This document shows positions 51,991 through 61,242 of a stretch of 64,000 bases of DNA, one piece after another. Within the stretch, counting starts at the first letter, position 1, and each line of letters starts with the position of its first letter. Under the pieces are notes generated by a model, which saw only the letters and a list, made by a program, of their open reading frames with translations, made no database searches and was not told the origin of the DNA. The stretch covers positions 203,542 through 267,541 of the forward strand of contig JAHDWA010000004.1 in the NCBI GenBank assembly GCA_023382535.1, written 5' to 3'. A program made the translations under genes and the position numbers. The stretch comes from Anaerolineae bacterium (lineage in GTDB: Bacteria; Chloroflexota; Anaerolineae; 4572-78; J111).

Positions 51991-52006
51991 CAAGGAGACC
52001 GAAACA

Positions 52007-52579
52007 ATGAACTATTTACCCATAAGCGGACTCCCGATGATCGAAGAGGACGAGGCCACAGATGAAGTAGCTCAAATCTACGCCGAGGCCAAGCGTGAGA
52101 TGCAGGTTCCTTTCGTACCCAACTTCGTGAAAGCCGTGGCTATTTCCCCGGCGGCCCTGGCCATTCTATGGAACGCTTACCGTGCCTTCCTCCAACATTC
52201 AACCCTGCCCCAGTCACTGACGGCCATGATCCAATTCACCATCGCCAGGGCGAATCAATGTGAGTATTGCAGCGTTAACCACGAGTTAACCTGCCGCACC
52301 CTGGGTATTGACGAGGAGACGCTAACTGCCCTGGTCGAGGATTTGGGGAATGTTTCACCCAAGCGTATCCGGGCGATCATCGAGTTTTCCTTAAAAGTTG
52401 CTCACGACCCGCGGGGCCTGGTGGCAGAAGATTATGAGCGGCTGCGGGAACAGGGCATCACCGACGAGGAACTGGTGGAAATTATCCTCATTGCTGCTCA
52501 AGGTAGTTTTAACGATATTTTGGCCGATGCTTTGAAGATCAAGGTTGACGCGCCGGTCGCCGAGGCCCTGGGGCGTTAA
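52007..52579 (+). CDS. AhpD-like carboxymuconolactone decarboxylase-family protein
   Basis: The 190-residue helical protein has the AhpD-type redox motif FTIARANQCEYCSVNHELTC with CxxC and a His three residues after the second Cys. It resembles the peroxidase-related (alkylhydroperoxidase core) branch. An organic peroxide reductase or related thiol role is expected. The start has AAGGAG and an inverted repeat just before it. It heads the gene run that leads, 30 bp on, into the large hybrid kinase and ends with a thioredoxin-reductase-like receiver protein, which suggests a redox-linked signalling unit. Confidence 0.88.
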   Translation: MNYLPISGLPMIEEDEATDEVAQIYAEAKREMQVPFVPNFVKAVAISPAALAILWNAYRAFLQHSTLPQSLTAMIQFTIARANQCEYCSVNHELTCRTLGIDEETLTALVEDLGNVSPKRIRAIIEFSLKVAHDPRGLVAEDYERLREQGITDEELVEIILIAAQGSFNDILADALKIKVDAPVAEALGR

Positions 52580-52609
52580 AAAGCTACCGGCTTTAGCGAT
52601 TCAAAGGTC

Positions 52610-55600
52610 ATGATGATAAGCAATTCCTCGGGTGGTGGACGGGAGCAAGAAACTGGACAGATACAGGCGGCGCGGTACGGGCTGTTGTCGGAAGTGGTGC
52701 TGCTGATCGCCCAGACCTCCGATTTGCAGCGCCTGTTGAAGGCAGCCATTAACAAAGTCAAATGGGTCCTTGACTTTGAGCACTGCACCCTGGCGCTGTT
52801 GAACAGTGATGGCCAGACGTACCAATTGCAGACACTGCTGGAGACGCGGCGCAACGTTCCCCCCCTAACCGGGGAGACAATTCCTCTAACCGAGGGTATT
52901 CCCGGCGAGGTGATGCGCAGCCGGCAGATGCGCCTGATCACCGACCTGGCGACCACCCAAACGGAAACCCCGCTCTCGACCGACTCGATCCCAGATGATG
53001 GTTCGTTGGCCTCCAGCTTATCGTTGCCGCTCCAGGCTTATGGCAAAGTCCTGGGCGCCCTCACCTTTGCCACAAAGCTGCGGGATGGGTACAGCCGGGA
53101 AGATATCAAGGTGGCCAGCGCCATCGCTACCCACCTGGCCCTGGCCATTGACCGCTGGCAGCAAACCCAAAAACTGCAACAGGCCAACGAGGAATTGACC
53201 CGCCTGGCCTCTTTTCCTGAACTTAATCCCAGCCCCATTATTGAAATAGACCCAGCGGGACAGGTCTATTACCTCAATCCGGCTGCGATTGACCTCTTCT
53301 CCGACTGCCGCCGGGTCGGGCTTCAGCATCCTCTCCTGGCCGACCTGCCCACAGTGGTGGAGACCCTCCAACAAAAAGAAATAAGCTCCTTTATGCGCGA
53401 GATAAAGATTGATGGCATTTGGTATCAGCAGGTGCTCCATCGTGTTCCTAATAGCGAGCGCATCCGCTTTTATGTTTTAGACATTTCCGAACGCAAGCAG
53501 GCTGAAGAGGCATTGCAACAACAAAATGAATACCTGGCTGCCCTCCACGAAACAACGCTGGGCCTGATCAGCCGACTTGATCTGAATGAGCTGCTCCAGG
53601 CTCTTGTCACCCGGGCCGGGCAACTGCTGGGAACGCCTCACGGTTTTATCTTTCTGCTCGAAGCGGGCGAAGGGGAAATCGAGCAAGAAATAGGCGTTGG
53701 GTTGTTTGCCAGTGCCGTCGGTTACCGCTTAAAGCCGGGTGAAGGGGTGTCCGGCCTGGTCTGGCAAACGGGCCAACCTTTAATGGTGGCCGATTACGAT
53801 GCCTGGGAACATCGCTCACCCAGCTTTGGCTATAACCTGATCAAGGCCGTTATGGCCGTGCCGCTTAAATCGGGTGACCGCTTTGTAGGAACGATTGGCC
53901 TGGCTTATGGGTCTGAGTCAGAGCGGACCTTTGGTGACGAAGAAATTGCGCTCCTGAGCCGTTTTGGTGAACTGGCTTCGCTGGCCCTCGATAACGCCCG
54001 GCTGTTTGCTCAAACCCAGGAGCAGGCTCGACGGCTGGCTTTGCTCAGCCAAATGGGCGAGCAGCTTAAAATGAGCCTGTCTGGCGGCGAAGATGAAATC
54101 TTCAAAACCATCACCCACTATACCCCGCAAATCATTTCGGCCAAGCGGGTCACTGTAGCCCTGATGACAGACACGAGAGACAGCCTGGAAATATTTGCCC
54201 TGCAAGGGACGGCCAGTGTTATCCCTGTTGGCGAACACTTGCCTCTCGATGGGACGCTCATTGGCCAGGCCATCCGCGAGAAGTGCCTTATCAACATTGC
54301 TGACATCCGGGAGAGCGACACGCTCGACACCCGGCAACTCGCCCCTCGGGGGCTGCGGGCGGCCATGATTGCCCCGATGATTGTGGGCGAACGGGTGATG
54401 GGAACCTTAAGCGTTTGCAGTGAAAAGCCAGGCATCTACAGCCAACGCGATGAAAGCATGCTGCAGCAGATCGCTTCTTTTCTGGCCACAGCCCTGGAAA
54501 ACACCCGCCTCTACAGCGAAGCCCAGGCCGCGCGAGCCGCAGCCGTGGCTGCCAACGAAGCCAAGAGCGCCTTCCTGGCCACGATGAGTCACGAAATTCG
54601 CACCCCTATGAACGCCATCATCGGCATGACCAGCCTGTTGTTGGATACCGAGCAGACTCTGGAACAGCGCGATTTTACCGAGACCATTCGCAACAGCAGC
54701 GAAACCCTGTTGACCGTCATTAACGATATTCTCGACTTCTCCAAAATTGAGGCAGACAAGCTGGAACTGGAGAATCAGCCCTTTGACCTGCGGGAATGTC
54801 TCGAGGGGGCGCTTGACCTGCTGGCAACAAAAGCGGCTGAGAAGGGCCTTGATCTCGCCTATTTGATTGCGCCCCAAACCCCGGAAGCTATTGTCGGCGA
54901 TGTGACCCGTCTGCGCCAGATTCTGGTCAATCTGATCAGCAACGCGGTCAAGTTTACCGAGCAGGGTGAAGTGGTGGTTTCAGTGTCAAGTGTCAAGTAT
55001 CAAGTATCAAGCGACAAAGTAAACGTGACACCTGACACACATGAATTATATTTCTCTGTCAAAGACACCGGCATCGGCATTCCGCCTGACCGGGTGGACC
55101 GGCTTTTCCGCTCTTTTAGCCAGGTAGATGCTTCAACGACGCGCCGCTATGGGGGTACAGGGCTGGGGCTGGCCATTAGCAAGCGCCTGAGTGAACTGAT
55201 GGGCGGGACCATGTGGGTCGAGAGTGAAGGCGTGCCGGGCCAGGGCGCTACGTTCCACTTTTCGATCCGGGCCGAAGCGGCTCCCAGTCCCACCTATGCC
55301 TTCTTGCACGAAGCGCCACCCGAATTGCGGGGAAAACGGCTCCTGATTGTGGATGACAACGCGACCAACCGGCGCATCCTGACCATGCAGGCCCAGTCGT
55401 GGGGGATGCTCTACCGAGAGACGGCCTCGCCGGCTGAGGCTTTGGGCTGGATTGGCCAGGGCGAGCCTTTTGACATCGCTATTTTGGACATGCAGATGCC
55501 GGAGATGGATGGGTTGACTCTGGCCGCTGAAATCCGCCGCCTGGAAGAAAGCAGGGGAGCAAAAGAAAATCCAAAATCTAAAATCCCTCTGGTTATGCTG

Positions 55601-56575
55601 ACTTCGCTGGGCCGGCGTGAGGTGGGCGAGCCGGTCGTGGAATTCGCCGCCTTTCTTAACAAGCCGCTCAAACCTTCGCAGTTATTTGATGCCCTGGTGA
55701 GCATCTTTGCCGGCCAACCGAGACGGATGCGGGAAGAGAGGCAGGCGCCCGCGACGACGCAGTTCGACCCCGATATGGGCCGTAGATTTCCGCTGCGCAT
55801 CTTGCTGGCCGAAGACAACGCCACCAATCAGAAGCTGGCCCTGCGCCTGCTGGCGCGCATGGGCTACCGGGCCGACGTGGCCGCCAATGGCCTGGAGGCT
55901 CTGCAAGCCCTGGAACGGCAAACCTATGACGTCGTGTTGATGGACATGCAAATGCCGGAGATGGATGGCCTGGAGACGACACGCCACATTCACCAGCGTT
56001 GGCCGGGCGAGCAACACCCTTACGTGATTGCCATGACCGCCAATGCCATGGAAGGCGACCGTGAGATGTGCCTGGCCGCCGGGATGGACGATTACATCAG
56101 CAAGCCGATTCGGGTCGAGGCGCTCATCCAGGCTCTGGAACGGGGATCGGCCGATGTCTATCTACGTAGAATCGACAGAGATACGGACCAGGCGCAGGGG
56201 GGAAAAGAAACGGCAGGCACTGTGTCCCAAGGTTATCTCGATCCGGCAGCCTTAGACAATTTACGCGATACAACGGGCGGCGACCCGGCATTCCTGGCCG
56301 AACTAATTGATACATTCCTGGAGGACGCACCTCCCCTTCTGAACAATCTGCAGCAGGCCCTGGGCAAAGAGGATGCGGCTGGCGTCCGGCTGGCCGCTCA
56401 CAGTCTTAAGTCAAATGGGGCTGATTTCGGGGCAACCACCTTTTCCGCTTTATGCCAGCAACTGGAACTGCTCGGCAAATCAGGCCAGTTGACCGGCGCC
56501 GAAGCGTTGCTAAGCCGGATCAACGAAGAATTTGAAAACGTCAAAGCGGCCCTGGAAGCCATCCGCGGCGAGTAA
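52610..56575 (+). CDS. Multi-domain hybrid histidine kinase (GAF-PAS-GAF-GAF-HisKA-HATPase-REC-REC-HPt), 1321 aa
   Basis: Domains in order: GAF (~20-185), PAS (~200-300), GAF (~310-470), GAF (~480-635), HisKA with [18 protein letters not shown] (His 661), HATPase with N-box [15 protein letters not shown] and [12 protein letters not shown], receiver 1 ([15 protein letters not shown], Asp 960), receiver 2 ([16 protein letters not shown], Asp 1112) and a C-terminal HPt with AAHSLKSNG (His 1264). All phosphorelay residues are present, so the protein can pass phosphate internally from His to Asp to His. No membrane segment: a cytoplasmic sensor. Two stretches are heptad tandem repeats at DNA level (one in the HATPase, one in receiver 1). 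Only a weak ribosome binding site. Confidence 0.93.
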   Translation: MMISNSSGGGREQETGQIQAARYGLLSEVVLLIAQTSDLQRLLKAAINKVKWVLDFEHCTLALLNSDGQTYQLQTLLETRRNVPPLTGETIPLTEGIPGEVMRSRQMRLITDLATTQTETPLSTDSIPDDGSLASSLSLPLQAYGKVLGALTFATKLRDGYSREDIKVASAIATHLALAIDRWQQTQKLQQANEELTRLASFPELNPSPIIEIDPAGQVYYLNPAAIDLFSDCRRVGLQHPLLADLPTVVETLQQKEISSFMREIKIDGIWYQQVLHRVPNSERIRFYVLDISERKQAEEALQQQNEYLAALHETTLGLISRLDLNELLQALVTRAGQLLGTPHGFIFLLEAGEGEIEQEIGVGLFASAVGYRLKPGEGVSGLVWQTGQPLMVADYDAWEHRSPSFGYNLIKAVMAVPLKSGDRFVGTIGLAYGSESERTFGDEEIALLSRFGELASLALDNARLFAQTQEQARRLALLSQMGEQLKMSLSGGEDEIFKTITHYTPQIISAKRVTVALMTDTRDSLEIFALQGTASVIPVGEHLPLDGTLIGQAIREKCLINIADIRESDTLDTRQLAPRGLRAAMIAPMIVGERVMGTLSVCSEKPGIYSQRDESMLQQIASFLATALENTRLYSEAQAARAAAVAANEAKSAFLATMSHEIRTPMNAIIGMTSLLLDTEQTLEQRDFTETIRNSSETLLTVINDILDFSKIEADKLELENQPFDLRECLEGALDLLATKAAEKGLDLAYLIAPQTPEAIVGDVTRLRQILVNLISNAVKFTEQGEVVVSVSSVKYQVSSDKVNVTPDTHELYFSVKDTGIGIPPDRVDRLFRSFSQVDASTTRRYGGTGLGLAISKRLSELMGGTMWVESEGVPGQGATFHFSIRAEAAPSPTYAFLHEAPPELRGKRLLIVDDNATNRRILTMQAQSWGMLYRETASPAEALGWIGQGEPFDIAILDMQMPEMDGLTLAAEIRRLEESRGAKENPKSKIPLVMLTSLGRREVGEPVVEFAAFLNKPLKPSQLFDALVSIFAGQPRRMREERQAPATTQFDPDMGRRFPLRILLAEDNATNQKLALRLLARMGYRADVAANGLEALQALERQTYDVVLMDMQMPEMDGLETTRHIHQRWPGEQHPYVIAMTANAMEGDREMCLAAGMDDYISKPIRVEALIQALERGSADVYLRRIDRDTDQAQGGKETAGTVSQGYLDPAALDNLRDTTGGDPAFLAELIDTFLEDAPPLLNNLQQALGKEDAAGVRLAAHSLKSNGADFGATTFSALCQQLELLGKSGQLTGAEALLSRINEEFENVKAALEAIRGE
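54982..55016. repeat. In-frame 7-bp tandem repeat inside the HATPase domain
   Basis: Five tandem heptads AGTGTCA, AGTGTCA, AGTATCA, AGTATCA, AGCGACA encode the extra segment [13 protein letters not shown], between the N-box and the GIGIP box of the kinase. Because 7 is not a multiple of 3, repeat-number changes would shift the frame. Confidence 0.75.
55566..55586. repeat. In-frame 7-bp tandem repeat inside receiver 1
   Basis: Three tandem heptads AAAATCC, AAAATCT, AAAATCC (exactly 21 bp, hence frame-neutral) encode part of ENPKSKIP, an insertion in a surface loop of the first receiver domain. Confidence 0.7.
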
Positions 56576-56584
56576 GGAACAACT

Positions 56585-57988
56585 ATGTCAGAAATAAAGG
56601 GCCAGGTTCTGGTGGTGGACGATAACCGCATGAACCGCATGAAGTTATCGCACAGCCTGGAACAGCAAGGTTATACGGTCGCTCTGGCCGAAAATGGCCG
56701 GCAGGCCCTGCACATGCTCCAGGAACAATCGTTTGATGTGGTGCTGTTAGACATTGTTATGCCGGAAATGGATGGCTACGAAGTGTTGGCCCAGATGAAG
56801 GCCGACGCCGGGTTGCGAAATATCCCTGTCATCGTCATTTCAGCGCTGGACGAGCTGGACAGCGCCGTGCGTTGTATTGAAATGGGGGCCGAGGACTATC
56901 TACCCAAGCAGTTCAACCCAGTCTTTCTAAAGGCCAGGCTTGACGCCAGTTTGAGAAGGAAGAAACTGCGTGACCTGGAACAAGCCTATCTGCGGCAGGA
57001 AGTCATGCTGCGCCAGAGCGAAAAGCTGGCCACCCTCGGTAGATTGAGCGCGGGCATGGCCCACGAATTGAACAATCCGGCTGCTGCGGCCCAGCGGGGA
57101 GTCGAGCAAATACGTTCGGCTTTTGAGCAGCATCTAAATGCTCACCTGACGCTGGATGGAGCCAATCTTTCGACCACCCAGGCGGCTGCTTTGCGAGAAC
57201 TTTTCTGGGTCATCTGGACGTGCAAAGACCGCATGAGCGCGCTGGACGCCATTACCCAGAGTGACCGTGAAGCTGAATTGGAGCAGTGGTTGGAAGAGAA
57301 CGGAGTTGAGGAGGCGTGGGATTTAGCCCCGGCTCTGGTAACCATGGGCTACAGCGTGGACGAACTGGCCCGGCTGCAGGCAGACTTCACCGCCGCACAG
57401 CTCCCGGTCGTCCTGACCTGGCTGGTCAGCGGGTTTACCATTTTTAATGTCCTCGACGAAATCGGTGAGGGGACCCGGCGTATTTCCGAAATTGTCAAGG
57501 CCCTCAAGACCTACACCTATCTCGACCAAGCCCCCGTTCAAAATGTAGATGTCCACACCGGGTTGGAAAACACGCTGGTGATGTTCCGCAGCCGGCTGAA
57601 GCAGGGTGTCATTGTCCATCGCTACTATGCCCAGGACCTGCCGCTGATTGAAGCTTACGGAAGTGAGTTAAACCAGGTTTGGACCAACATTATTGACAAT
57701 GCGATCGCGGCGATGAATGGCAAGGGGGAAATCAGCCTGCATACTCGACGGGAAGGAAACTGGGTCGTCGTAGAAATAAGCGACAACGGACCAGGTATTC
57801 CCAAAGAGATCCAATCCCAAATATTTGACCCTTTCTTTACCACTAAACCCCCGGGAGAGGGCACCGGCCTGGGGCTTAATATCAGCCATAACATCATTGT
57901 GCAAAAACATAAGGGCGAGATCAGCGTAACTTCAGAGCCAGGTAAGACCTGTTTTCAGGTCAAACTACCGTTGACTTATGACAGATAA
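56585..57988 (+). CDS. Receiver-histidine kinase protein (REC-HisKA-HATPase), 467 aa
   Basis: An N-terminal receiver (QVLVVDDNRMNRMKLSHSLE, VLLDIVMPEMDGYEVL with Asp 56, LPKQ in the Lys region) is joined through a coiled coil to a HisKA box SAGMAHELNNPAAAAQRGVE (His 160) and an HATPase (NQVWTNIIDNAIAAM, SDNGPGIPKEIQ, GEGTGLGLNISHN). About 100 extra residues lie between His 160 and the ATPase domain. It lies 9 bp after the large hybrid kinase and 15 bp before the next receiver fusion; phosphate from the HPt domain of the former could enter its receiver. AAGGA precedes the ATG. Confidence 0.9.
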   Translation: MSEIKGQVLVVDDNRMNRMKLSHSLEQQGYTVALAENGRQALHMLQEQSFDVVLLDIVMPEMDGYEVLAQMKADAGLRNIPVIVISALDELDSAVRCIEMGAEDYLPKQFNPVFLKARLDASLRRKKLRDLEQAYLRQEVMLRQSEKLATLGRLSAGMAHELNNPAAAAQRGVEQIRSAFEQHLNAHLTLDGANLSTTQAAALRELFWVIWTCKDRMSALDAITQSDREAELEQWLEENGVEEAWDLAPALVTMGYSVDELARLQADFTAAQLPVVLTWLVSGFTIFNVLDEIGEGTRRISEIVKALKTYTYLDQAPVQNVDVHTGLENTLVMFRSRLKQGVIVHRYYAQDLPLIEAYGSELNQVWTNIIDNAIAAMNGKGEISLHTRREGNWVVVEISDNGPGIPKEIQSQIFDPFFTTKPPGEGTGLGLNISHNIIVQKHKGEISVTSEPGKTCFQVKLPLTYDR

Positions 57989-58003
57989 GGAGATTATGAT
58001 TCT

Positions 58004-59665
58004 ATGGCTGAACCTGTCATCTTAACTGTTGATGACGAGCCCCAGGTACTCAACGCCGTTAACCGGGATTTGCGCCAGCACTATCGCGGCGACTACCGGA
58101 TTATAAAAGCCGGCTCCGGGGCGGAAGCGATGGAAGCAGTCCGGCAGCTCAAGCAGCGGAATACACCCCTGGCTCTCTTTCTGGTTGACCAGCGTATGCC
58201 CGGCATGTCCGGCATCGAGTTCCTGGCCGAGGCCCGCAGTTATTATCCTGAAGCACGGAAAGTCCTCCTGACCGCCTACGCTGACACTGCGGCGGCCATT
58301 GCCAGTATTAACTCTATTGGCCTGGACTACTACCTGATGAAACCGTGGGACCCGCCGGAGCAGAACCTTTACCCCGTTCTCGACGACCTGCTCGACGACT
58401 GGGCCGCTTCGGTGCCTCTGCCCTACGAGGGCATCCGTGTGGCCGGTACCCTGTGGTCGGCTGCCTGTCACAACGTCAAGGATTTCTTGGCCCGTAACCG
58501 CATTCCCTACCAGTGGTTGGACATTGAAAACGACGCCGAAGCCAGGACCCTGGTGGCAGCTATCAATCAGGAAGACCGCCGCCTGCCGGTCGTCTTCTTC
58601 CCGGACGGCACTATCTTGATTGAGCCGGAGCAGCGGACCCTGGCCGGTAAAATCGGCATGAATACCCAGGCAGCCCAGCCTTTTTACGACCTGATTATTG
58701 TGGGTGGTGGCCCGGCGGGGTTGGGCGCAGCCGTTTATAGCGCCTCGGAAGGCCTGCGTACGTTGATGATTGAGCAAGCGGCGACCGGGGGCCAGGCCGG
58801 TACCAGTTCTAAAATCGAGAACTACCTGGGTTTCCCCAAGGGCTTAAGCGGAGCGGACCTGGCTCGTCGAGCCGAAGCCCAGGCGAGGCGCTTTGGCGCA
58901 GAAATCCTGGCTCCCCAGGAGGTGATTAGGGTCCGGGTGGAAGATCCGTACCGTATTGTCCAGTTACAGGATGGTACGGAGTTGAACTGCCATACCCTGC
59001 TGATTGCCACCGGCGCAACTGTCCAAAACCTCCAGGTTCCGGGTGCTGAGCCGCTCACCGGGGCCGGCATTTATTATGGGGCGGCCGTCACCGAAGCGAC
59101 GCACTACTGCGGTCAGCATGTCTACGTAGTGGGTGGGGCCAACTCGGCCGGGCAGGGAGCGATGTTCTTCGCCCGCTATGCCAGCCAGGTCACGATGCTG
59201 GTTCGGAGCAGCGCGTTGGAGAAAGGTATGTCCCGGTATCTGGTAGACCAGATCTACGGCCAGGATAATATTGACGTGCGTCTGGGAACGGTAGTCGCTG
59301 AGGTCCACGGTACAGGCCGCCTGGAGGCAATTACCCTCCAGAACACCGACACCGGCCAGATGGAAACGGTACCAGCAGCAGCCCTGTTTGTCTTTATTGG
59401 CGCAGTGCCTCATACGGATCTGGTGGCCGGTGTAGTGGAACGCAACGCGGCTGGCTTTATCCTGACCGGGACAGACCTGATGCGGAATGGTCAGCGGCCA
59501 AAAGGCTGGACGTTGAAACGAGACCCCTTTATCCTGGAAACAAACGTGCCCGGCATTTTCGCCGCCGGCGATGTGCGCCAGGGGGCCGTTCGTCGCGTAG
59601 CTTCGGCTGTTGGCGAAGGCGCCATCACCGTCGGCCTGGTTCACCAGTATTTAAAGACAGTCTGA
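58004..59665 (+). CDS. Receiver / glutaredoxin-like / thioredoxin-reductase-like fusion, 553 aa
   Basis: Residues ~1-125 are a receiver (ILTVDDEPQVLNAVNRDL, LFLVDQRMPGMSG with Asp 62, LMKPWD), ~150-225 a thioredoxin-fold segment (VAGTLWSAACHNVKDFLARN, LPVVFFPDGTILIEP) with a single Cys, and ~230-553 a two-dinucleotide flavoprotein (LIIVGGGPAGLGAAVYSASE, HVYVVGGANSAGQGAMFFAR, GIFAAGDVRQGAVRRVASAV). The redox CxxC of thioredoxin reductase (usually in a GxxxCATCD segment) is replaced by GIYYGAAV, so it cannot reduce thioredoxin in the usual way. Phosphorylation may control an NAD(P)H-FAD output. Last gene of the signalling operon. Confidence 0.9.
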   Translation: MAEPVILTVDDEPQVLNAVNRDLRQHYRGDYRIIKAGSGAEAMEAVRQLKQRNTPLALFLVDQRMPGMSGIEFLAEARSYYPEARKVLLTAYADTAAAIASINSIGLDYYLMKPWDPPEQNLYPVLDDLLDDWAASVPLPYEGIRVAGTLWSAACHNVKDFLARNRIPYQWLDIENDAEARTLVAAINQEDRRLPVVFFPDGTILIEPEQRTLAGKIGMNTQAAQPFYDLIIVGGGPAGLGAAVYSASEGLRTLMIEQAATGGQAGTSSKIENYLGFPKGLSGADLARRAEAQARRFGAEILAPQEVIRVRVEDPYRIVQLQDGTELNCHTLLIATGATVQNLQVPGAEPLTGAGIYYGAAVTEATHYCGQHVYVVGGANSAGQGAMFFARYASQVTMLVRSSALEKGMSRYLVDQIYGQDNIDVRLGTVVAEVHGTGRLEAITLQNTDTGQMETVPAAALFVFIGAVPHTDLVAGVVERNAAGFILTGTDLMRNGQRPKGWTLKRDPFILETNVPGIFAAGDVRQGAVRRVASAVGEGAITVGLVHQYLKTV

Positions 59666-59756
59666 TTAGTTATACAGTTTAGCTAACAGTGGTCCCAGCC
59701 CCATGAGGCTGAAGCCCAAGACAGAAGCAGCATCATTCCCAGACAGGTACCGATCC

Positions 59757-60044
59757 TCAGGACCTCCCCTTTCTTTTAATCATCAGCCATCGTTGCCCAG
59801 GCTCCGGCCGCCAGGCAGGCAAGCTGTCTAAAGCGGGGTGATTGCTCAGCGCGGTTAGCCCCGTTCCATCGGCGTTCATTACCGAGATTTCGCCGTTGAC
59901 ACCGGACGAGCGTCCCCGGCTGGAATAAAACGCCAAACGTGTGCCATCGGGCGACCAGGTTAGGTCGCTGGCCGCGAGGCGCCGTAATGAACGCTGATCG
60001 GAGCCATCGGCCTTCATCAGGAAAAGCTGCGCCTGGCCATCCAC
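59757..60044 (-). pseudogene. PD40/TolB-type propeller fragment
   Basis: An open stretch of 95 codons encodes two PD40 blades: LTWSPDGTRLAFYSSRG and GEISVMNADGTGLTALSNHP, with the DSLPAWRP ending of a third. Such repeats come in proteins of several hundred residues with a signal peptide; here there is no signal, no ribosome binding site, and no continuation on either side. It is most likely the remnant of a deleted secreted propeller gene. Confidence 0.6.
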
Positions 60045-60064
60045 GGGGAGTCATAAACATCAGG

Positions 60065-60097
60065 TTAGGGGTGAAACAGCAAAAGTAACACCCCTAA
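60065..60097 (-). terminator. Inverted repeat after the Ldh-family gene
   Basis: Perfect arms TTAGGGGTG / CACCCCTAA, 15-base loop, 9 bp beyond the stop codon. There is no T run after it on the minus strand, so it may be a weak terminator or an RNA-stabilising hairpin. Confidence 0.4.
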
Positions 60098-60105
60098 AGA
60101 TTTGC

Positions 60106-61170
60106 TTAACGACCCATAGGGGCAGGCAGAGGAACCCTTAACTTTTCCGACCAGGGCTGTAGGCTCGGCAGGATCGCGGGATACAAGACAACGCCTTGCT
60201 CAAGCTGCTCGGCCCGCAGCCGGAGCGCCCGGCTCCCTGGCAGGCGGACCGGCGGGCTGCCCGGTTTGGGTGTGTTGCTGCGACAAGCCTCAGCCAACCA
60301 TTCTGTTTCCCTGAGGAAGTTTTCTCGCCCCCCAAAAGCGGCCGGGTCCATCACTTGCAGCAACACCGAAGCCCCCCATCGCTGCGGCTGCTCCGAGCGG
60401 CCATGCCCCGCCAGCGCCGAAGTCAGCGCTTCGACCAAAAGACCCAAAGCGAAGCCTTTATAGCCCAGATCAGTTGCCCCAAGCGGTAGGATAGAACCGG
60501 GCGGGTCGGTAAACAGATCAGCGGGATTATCACTCACCTTGCCCTGGTTATCCAAAAGCCAGGGGCCGGGAAGGGGCTGTCCGGTCTGCTGTAATCGCCC
60601 GACAAGGCTCAGACTCGTCGTGGACATACTAATATCGAGGATAATCGGTTCACCCAGGGTGGGTATCCCGGCTGCCAGCGGATTAGGAGTATACAGCGGC
60701 TGAATACCCCCAAAGGGGGCGACTGCTTTACCGGCAGGATCGGATGAAAGCAGGAGGATGAGCAAGCCCTGATCGGTGGCTCTTTTAAGATAAGCCGCCA
60801 AACAGGCGATGTGATGGCTCTGCTGGATTGCCACCGTAACTACAGGATGAAGCTTAACTCGCTCACAGGCCAGGTCTATGGCTTTGACTACCAGCCAGGG
60901 ACCGGGCAGGTAGCAGCCATGCCAGGTGACGGCTGCGCCCCGATCGGCAATAATTTCAGGCTCGCCGGTGGTGGTCATCGAGCCTGCTTCCAATTCCCGG
61001 AGATAGGCAGCGAGGAGTTGCAGGCCGTGGGTAGAATGCCCCAGCAGATCACCTTCTACCAGAATTTCAGCAACGGTGTCAGCGCGCTCCGGGGCAAGCC
61101 CGGCCCCTTGTAATAGCTCGCTGGACCACTTTATTAAATCTGCGGCGGCATAGCGCTCTGAATGAGTCAA
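60106..61170 (-). CDS. Ldh family (malate/L-lactate dehydrogenase type) oxidoreductase
   Basis: The 354-residue protein follows the Ldh_2 family: LVEGDLLGHSTHGLQLLAAY (GHxTHG near residue 45), ACERVKLHPVVTVAIQQSHH, FGGIQPLYTPNPLAAGIPTL and GATDLGYKGFALGLLVEALT. Members use NAD(P) to reduce or oxidise 2-keto acids and their hydroxy forms (malate, sulfolactate, ureidoglycolate). I accept the TTG start because AAAGGGA lies about 8 bases upstream and no ATG is near. The iron-dependent dehydrogenase gene is 72 bp upstream, so the two may share a pathway of hydroxy-acid metabolism. Confidence 0.87.
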   Translation of the reverse strand: MTHSERYAAADLIKWSSELLQGAGLAPERADTVAEILVEGDLLGHSTHGLQLLAAYLRELEAGSMTTTGEPEIIADRGAAVTWHGCYLPGPWLVVKAIDLACERVKLHPVVTVAIQQSHHIACLAAYLKRATDQGLLILLLSSDPAGKAVAPFGGIQPLYTPNPLAAGIPTLGEPIILDISMSTTSLSLVGRLQQTGQPLPGPWLLDNQGKVSDNPADLFTDPPGSILPLGATDLGYKGFALGLLVEALTSALAGHGRSEQPQRWGASVLLQVMDPAAFGGRENFLRETEWLAEACRSNTPKPGSPPVRLPGSRALRLRAEQLEQGVVLYPAILPSLQPWSEKLRVPLPAPMGR

Positions 61171-61242
61171 AAGAATATCCCTTTCTTGAAGCCTCTGGAT
61201 TTCTCGTTTGCTAATGGTTTCGCTGTTATCTGCTGAAGTTGT

